Source: Fimbriimonadales bacterium (GTDB lineage Bacteria > Armatimonadota > Fimbriimonadia > Fimbriimonadales > GBS-DC). From it: DNA of 6,235 nt. The stretch is taken from NCBI GenBank assembly GCA_025060055.1, contig JANXCK010000234.1, forward strand, positions 1 to 6,235. The letters run 5' to 3'. Shown here one piece after another: positions 4,683-6,235 of the stretch. A program made the translations under genes and the position numbers. The notes under the pieces are model-generated. The model saw only the letters and a list, made by a program, of their open reading frames with translations, did no database searches and was not told where the DNA came from. Position 1 is the first letter of the stretch; each line of letters opens with the position of its first letter.

Positions 4683-5903
4683 TTACCGATCGATCTCGCC
4701 CAGCACGATGTCGATGCTGCCAATCAGCGCGACCATGTCAGCAATCAGGCGTCCGACCGCCATCTTTTCCAGCGCCTGCAGGTTCATAAAGCTCGGTGCG
4801 CGGGTGTGCATCCGATACGGGCGGTTCGTGCCATCGCTGACAAAGTAGAAACCCAACTCGCCTTTGGGCGACTCCACAGGCACATACGCCTCGCCCACAG
4901 GCGGACGGAAGCCTTCCGTGTGAATCTTGAACCAGTGGATTAGCGACTCCATCGACTGATCGATCATCTCGCGGGGTGGGGGCACTACTTTCAGGTCGCT
5001 GGTGTTGATGGGTCCGCCAGGCAAGCCGTCGATGGCTTGTTGAAGGATTTTGAGGCTCTCGCGCATCTCCGCCATGCGCACGAGGTAGCGGTCATACACA
5101 TCGCCGTGCTTGCCGACGGGGATGTTGAAGTCGAAGTTCTCGTAGCCACTGTAGGGGTGCGCCTTGCGGATGTCCCACGCGAAGCCTGTGGCGCGAATGG
5201 TCGGTCCGCTCACGCCGAGAGCGAAGCACTCTTCGGTGGTGATTGTGCCGATGCCCATCGTGCGCTCGCGCCAGATGGGGTTCTCGCTCAGGATGCCTTC
5301 GATCTCGTCCAGCGCGTGGGGCAACTCCTTAAGCAGCTGGCGCAGGCGCACATCGAAACCCGGCGGCATATCCCCACGCAACCCACCCGGACAGATCCAG
5401 CTGGGCATCATCCGCACGCCTGACATCATCTCGAACAGGTCCAGAATCTTTTCGCGCTCGCGAAAGGCGTAGAAAAAGATGGTCATCGCGCCCAGATCCA
5501 TCGCGTGCGTGCCAATCCACACCAGATGGCTGGCAAGGCGCGATAGCTCCGCCAAGATCACCCGCAGGTATTGCCCGCGTGGGGGGATCTCGATGCCCAG
5601 AATCTTTTCGATGGAGAGCGAGAAGGCGAGGTTGTTATTGTTTGCCGAGAGGTAGTCCATGCGGTCAGTCATTGGGAGTGCCTTGTAGTAGGTAAGGTAC
5701 TCGGCTTCCTTCTCCATGCCCGTGTGCAGGTAGCCGATCACACATTCGGCTTTCACGATGCGCTCGCCTTCCAGCTCGCACACCACACGCAGCACCCCGT
5801 GCGTGCTGGGATGCTGGGGACCGATGTTGATAACCATCGTGCCTTCTTCGGTGCACTCCATGGAGGTGGCGACCGCCTGCGACGGAATGAACGGCTGACG
5901 CAT
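4683..5903 (-). CDS. nuoD: NADH-quinone oxidoreductase subunit D (complex I 49-kDa subunit)
   Basis: A 406-residue core subunit of the peripheral arm of respiratory complex I, acting on the cytoplasmic side of the membrane, where it lines the quinone pocket with NuoB. Family motifs run in order: INIGPQHPSTHGVLR (26-40), YLHTGMEKEAEYLTYYKA (58-75), RMDYLSANNNN (81-91), RVILAELSRLASHLVWIGTH, FFYAFREREKILDLFE, TGFAWDIRKAHPYSGYE, the late PVESPKGELGFYFVSDG, and RAPSFMNLQAL. His35 and Tyr84 align with the quinone-headgroup residues His38 and Tyr87 of Thermus Nqo4. The length matches Nqo4 (about 409) and the end GEIDR is typical. The start at 5901-5903 was chosen by this match. The frame continues 19 codons upstream, but that extension would run over the aroC start. 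ATGs at Met15 and Met23 are possible, the latter with a weak GAAGAAGG before it. The gene stands alone: no other nuo gene flanks it. Confidence 0.97.
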   Translation of the reverse strand: MRQPFIPSQAVATSMECTEEGTMVINIGPQHPSTHGVLRVVCELEGERIVKAECVIGYLHTGMEKEAEYLTYYKALPMTDRMDYLSANNNNLAFSLSIEKILGIEIPPRGQYLRVILAELSRLASHLVWIGTHAMDLGAMTIFFYAFREREKILDLFEMMSGVRMMPSWICPGGLRGDMPPGFDVRLRQLLKELPHALDEIEGILSENPIWRERTMGIGTITTEECFALGVSGPTIRATGFAWDIRKAHPYSGYENFDFNIPVGKHGDVYDRYLVRMAEMRESLKILQQAIDGLPGGPINTSDLKVVPPPREMIDQSMESLIHWFKIHTEGFRPPVGEAYVPVESPKGELGFYFVSDGTNRPYRMHTRAPSFMNLQALEKMAVGRLIADMVALIGSIDIVLGEIDR

Positions 5904-5912
5904 AGCATGCGA

Positions 5913-5918
5913 ATTATA
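5913..5918 (-). promoter_or_regulatory. Consensus -10 box (TATAAT) of nuoD
   Basis: On the minus strand a perfect TATAAT ends 9 nt before the nuoD ATG, which would place the transcript start about 3-4 nt before the start codon. No convincing -35 lies 16-18 bp upstream (GCCATA at 17 bp), though GGG precedes the box. No Shine-Dalgarno is present. It suggests a leaderless nuoD message. Confidence 0.55.
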
Positions 5919-5924
5919 CCCGTC

Positions 5925-5929
5925 GAGGT
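5925..5929 (+). promoter_or_regulatory. Shine-Dalgarno GAGGT for aroC
   Basis: GAGGT lies 7 nt before the ATG at 5937, which favours this start over the in-frame ATG at 5943. It falls inside the 33-bp nuoD/aroC spacer, leaving little room for a separate aroC promoter outside the nuoD coding region. Confidence 0.7.
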
Positions 5930-5936
5930 AGAGTCT

Positions 5937-6235
5937 ATGGCGATGAACACCTTCGGGCATCTCTTTCGCATTACAACCTGGGGCGAGTCACATGGGGGTG
6001 CGGTGGGCGTGGTGGTGGACGGCTGCCCGCCACGCATTCCCATCACGCCCGAGGAGATCCAGCAGGAGTTGGATCGCCGTCGCCCGGCGCAGAGCAAGCT
6101 CGTCTCCCAGCGACGCGAGAGCGATCGGGTGCATATCCTGTCGGGTGTGTTTGAGGGGCAGACGCTGGGCACGCCCATCTTGATGCTCGTTTGGAACGAG
6201 GATGCCCGCCCCGAAGCCTATGAGCCGTTCAAGCA
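5937..6235 (+). CDS. aroC: Chorismate synthase, N-terminal part (runs off the window)
   Basis: The first 99 codons and 2 further nt are present; the 3' end is outside the window. Chorismate synthase converts 5-enolpyruvylshikimate-3-phosphate to chorismate with a reduced FMN cofactor, the last step of the shikimate pathway in the cytoplasm. Visible motifs are FRITTWGESHGGAVGVVVDG (10-29), containing the conserved Gly-Glu-Ser-His with His19 as the likely catalytic acid, then PPRIPIT, RRRPAQSK with the family's Arg-rich strand, QRRESDRVHILSGVFEG, TLGTPI and a NEDARPEAYE stretch. The RRRP motif is followed by Ala where Gly is more usual. Start chosen by the Shine-Dalgarno. Divergent from nuoD with a 33-bp spacer. 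Confidence 0.96.
   Translation, partial: MAMNTFGHLFRITTWGESHGGAVGVVVDGCPPRIPITPEEIQQELDRRRPAQSKLVSQRRESDRVHILSGVFEGQTLGTPILMLVWNEDARPEAYEPFK

Noticed and set aside
5904..5960. 19-residue extension of NuoD
   Set aside because: It would overlap the aroC start, has no family similarity, and the Thermus Nqo4 length is matched from Met at 5903.
5753..6178. 141-codon minus-strand frame across the nuoD/aroC junction
   Set aside because: It is antisense to aroC and out of frame with nuoD; the aroC motifs are unambiguous.
1..6235. tRNA, rRNA or riboswitch
   Set aside because: No cloverleaf, T-loop GTTCGA in context, or known aptamer core was seen. The ttcgaa at 1243-1248 has no supporting stems.

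Overview
This is a GC-rich bacterial window. Four signs point to a diderm (two-membrane) bacterium: a PEP-CTERM/exosortase sorting tail, an S-layer-homology (SLH) domain on a lipoprotein, a run of predicted exported envelope proteins, and a Thermus-like NuoD. Together with the twin-hairpin palindromes between genes, the mix fits an Armatimonadota-type genome best, but that placement is an inference from gene style and not proven here.

Layout. Positions 1-45 hold the right half of a C/G-rich palindromic repeat. Positions 51-317 (minus) hold the broken-off C-terminal end of a PEP-CTERM protein with no start codon. It abuts an intact AraC/XylS-type (PchR-like) regulator at 310-1173 (minus). A 92-bp divergent spacer separates that regulator from a three-gene plus-strand operon at 1266-4187. 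The operon encodes a CsgG/FlgO-like lipoprotein with SLH motifs, a FlgT-N-like exported protein, and an LPP20/FlgP-like exported protein. The first two genes overlap by ATGA, and the second and third overlap by 74 nt. Positions 4188-4682 contain no gene. They are packed with three unrelated palindromic elements, each built as an outer stem around two matched hairpins, and partly nested in one another. Then come nuoD (4683-5903, minus; complex I 49-kDa subunit) and, 33 bp away and divergent, the first 99 codons of aroC (5937 onward, plus; chorismate synthase), which is cut by the window edge.

How the genes relate. The operon's gene content parallels the FlgO/FlgP/FlgT set that builds outer-membrane flagellar structures in Vibrio. 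No flagellar gene is visible here and the lipoprotein carries SLH motifs, so a cell-envelope or S-layer role is equally possible. The divergent AraC-type gene is a natural candidate regulator of the operon. nuoD and aroC are housekeeping genes, but nuoD stands alone without nuoC, nuoE or nuoF beside it. Both intact minus-strand genes (the AraC-type gene and nuoD) lack a Shine-Dalgarno sequence. Each has a -10-like hexamer 8-9 nt before its ATG, which suggests leaderless mRNAs. The plus-strand genes have recognisable Shine-Dalgarno sequences.
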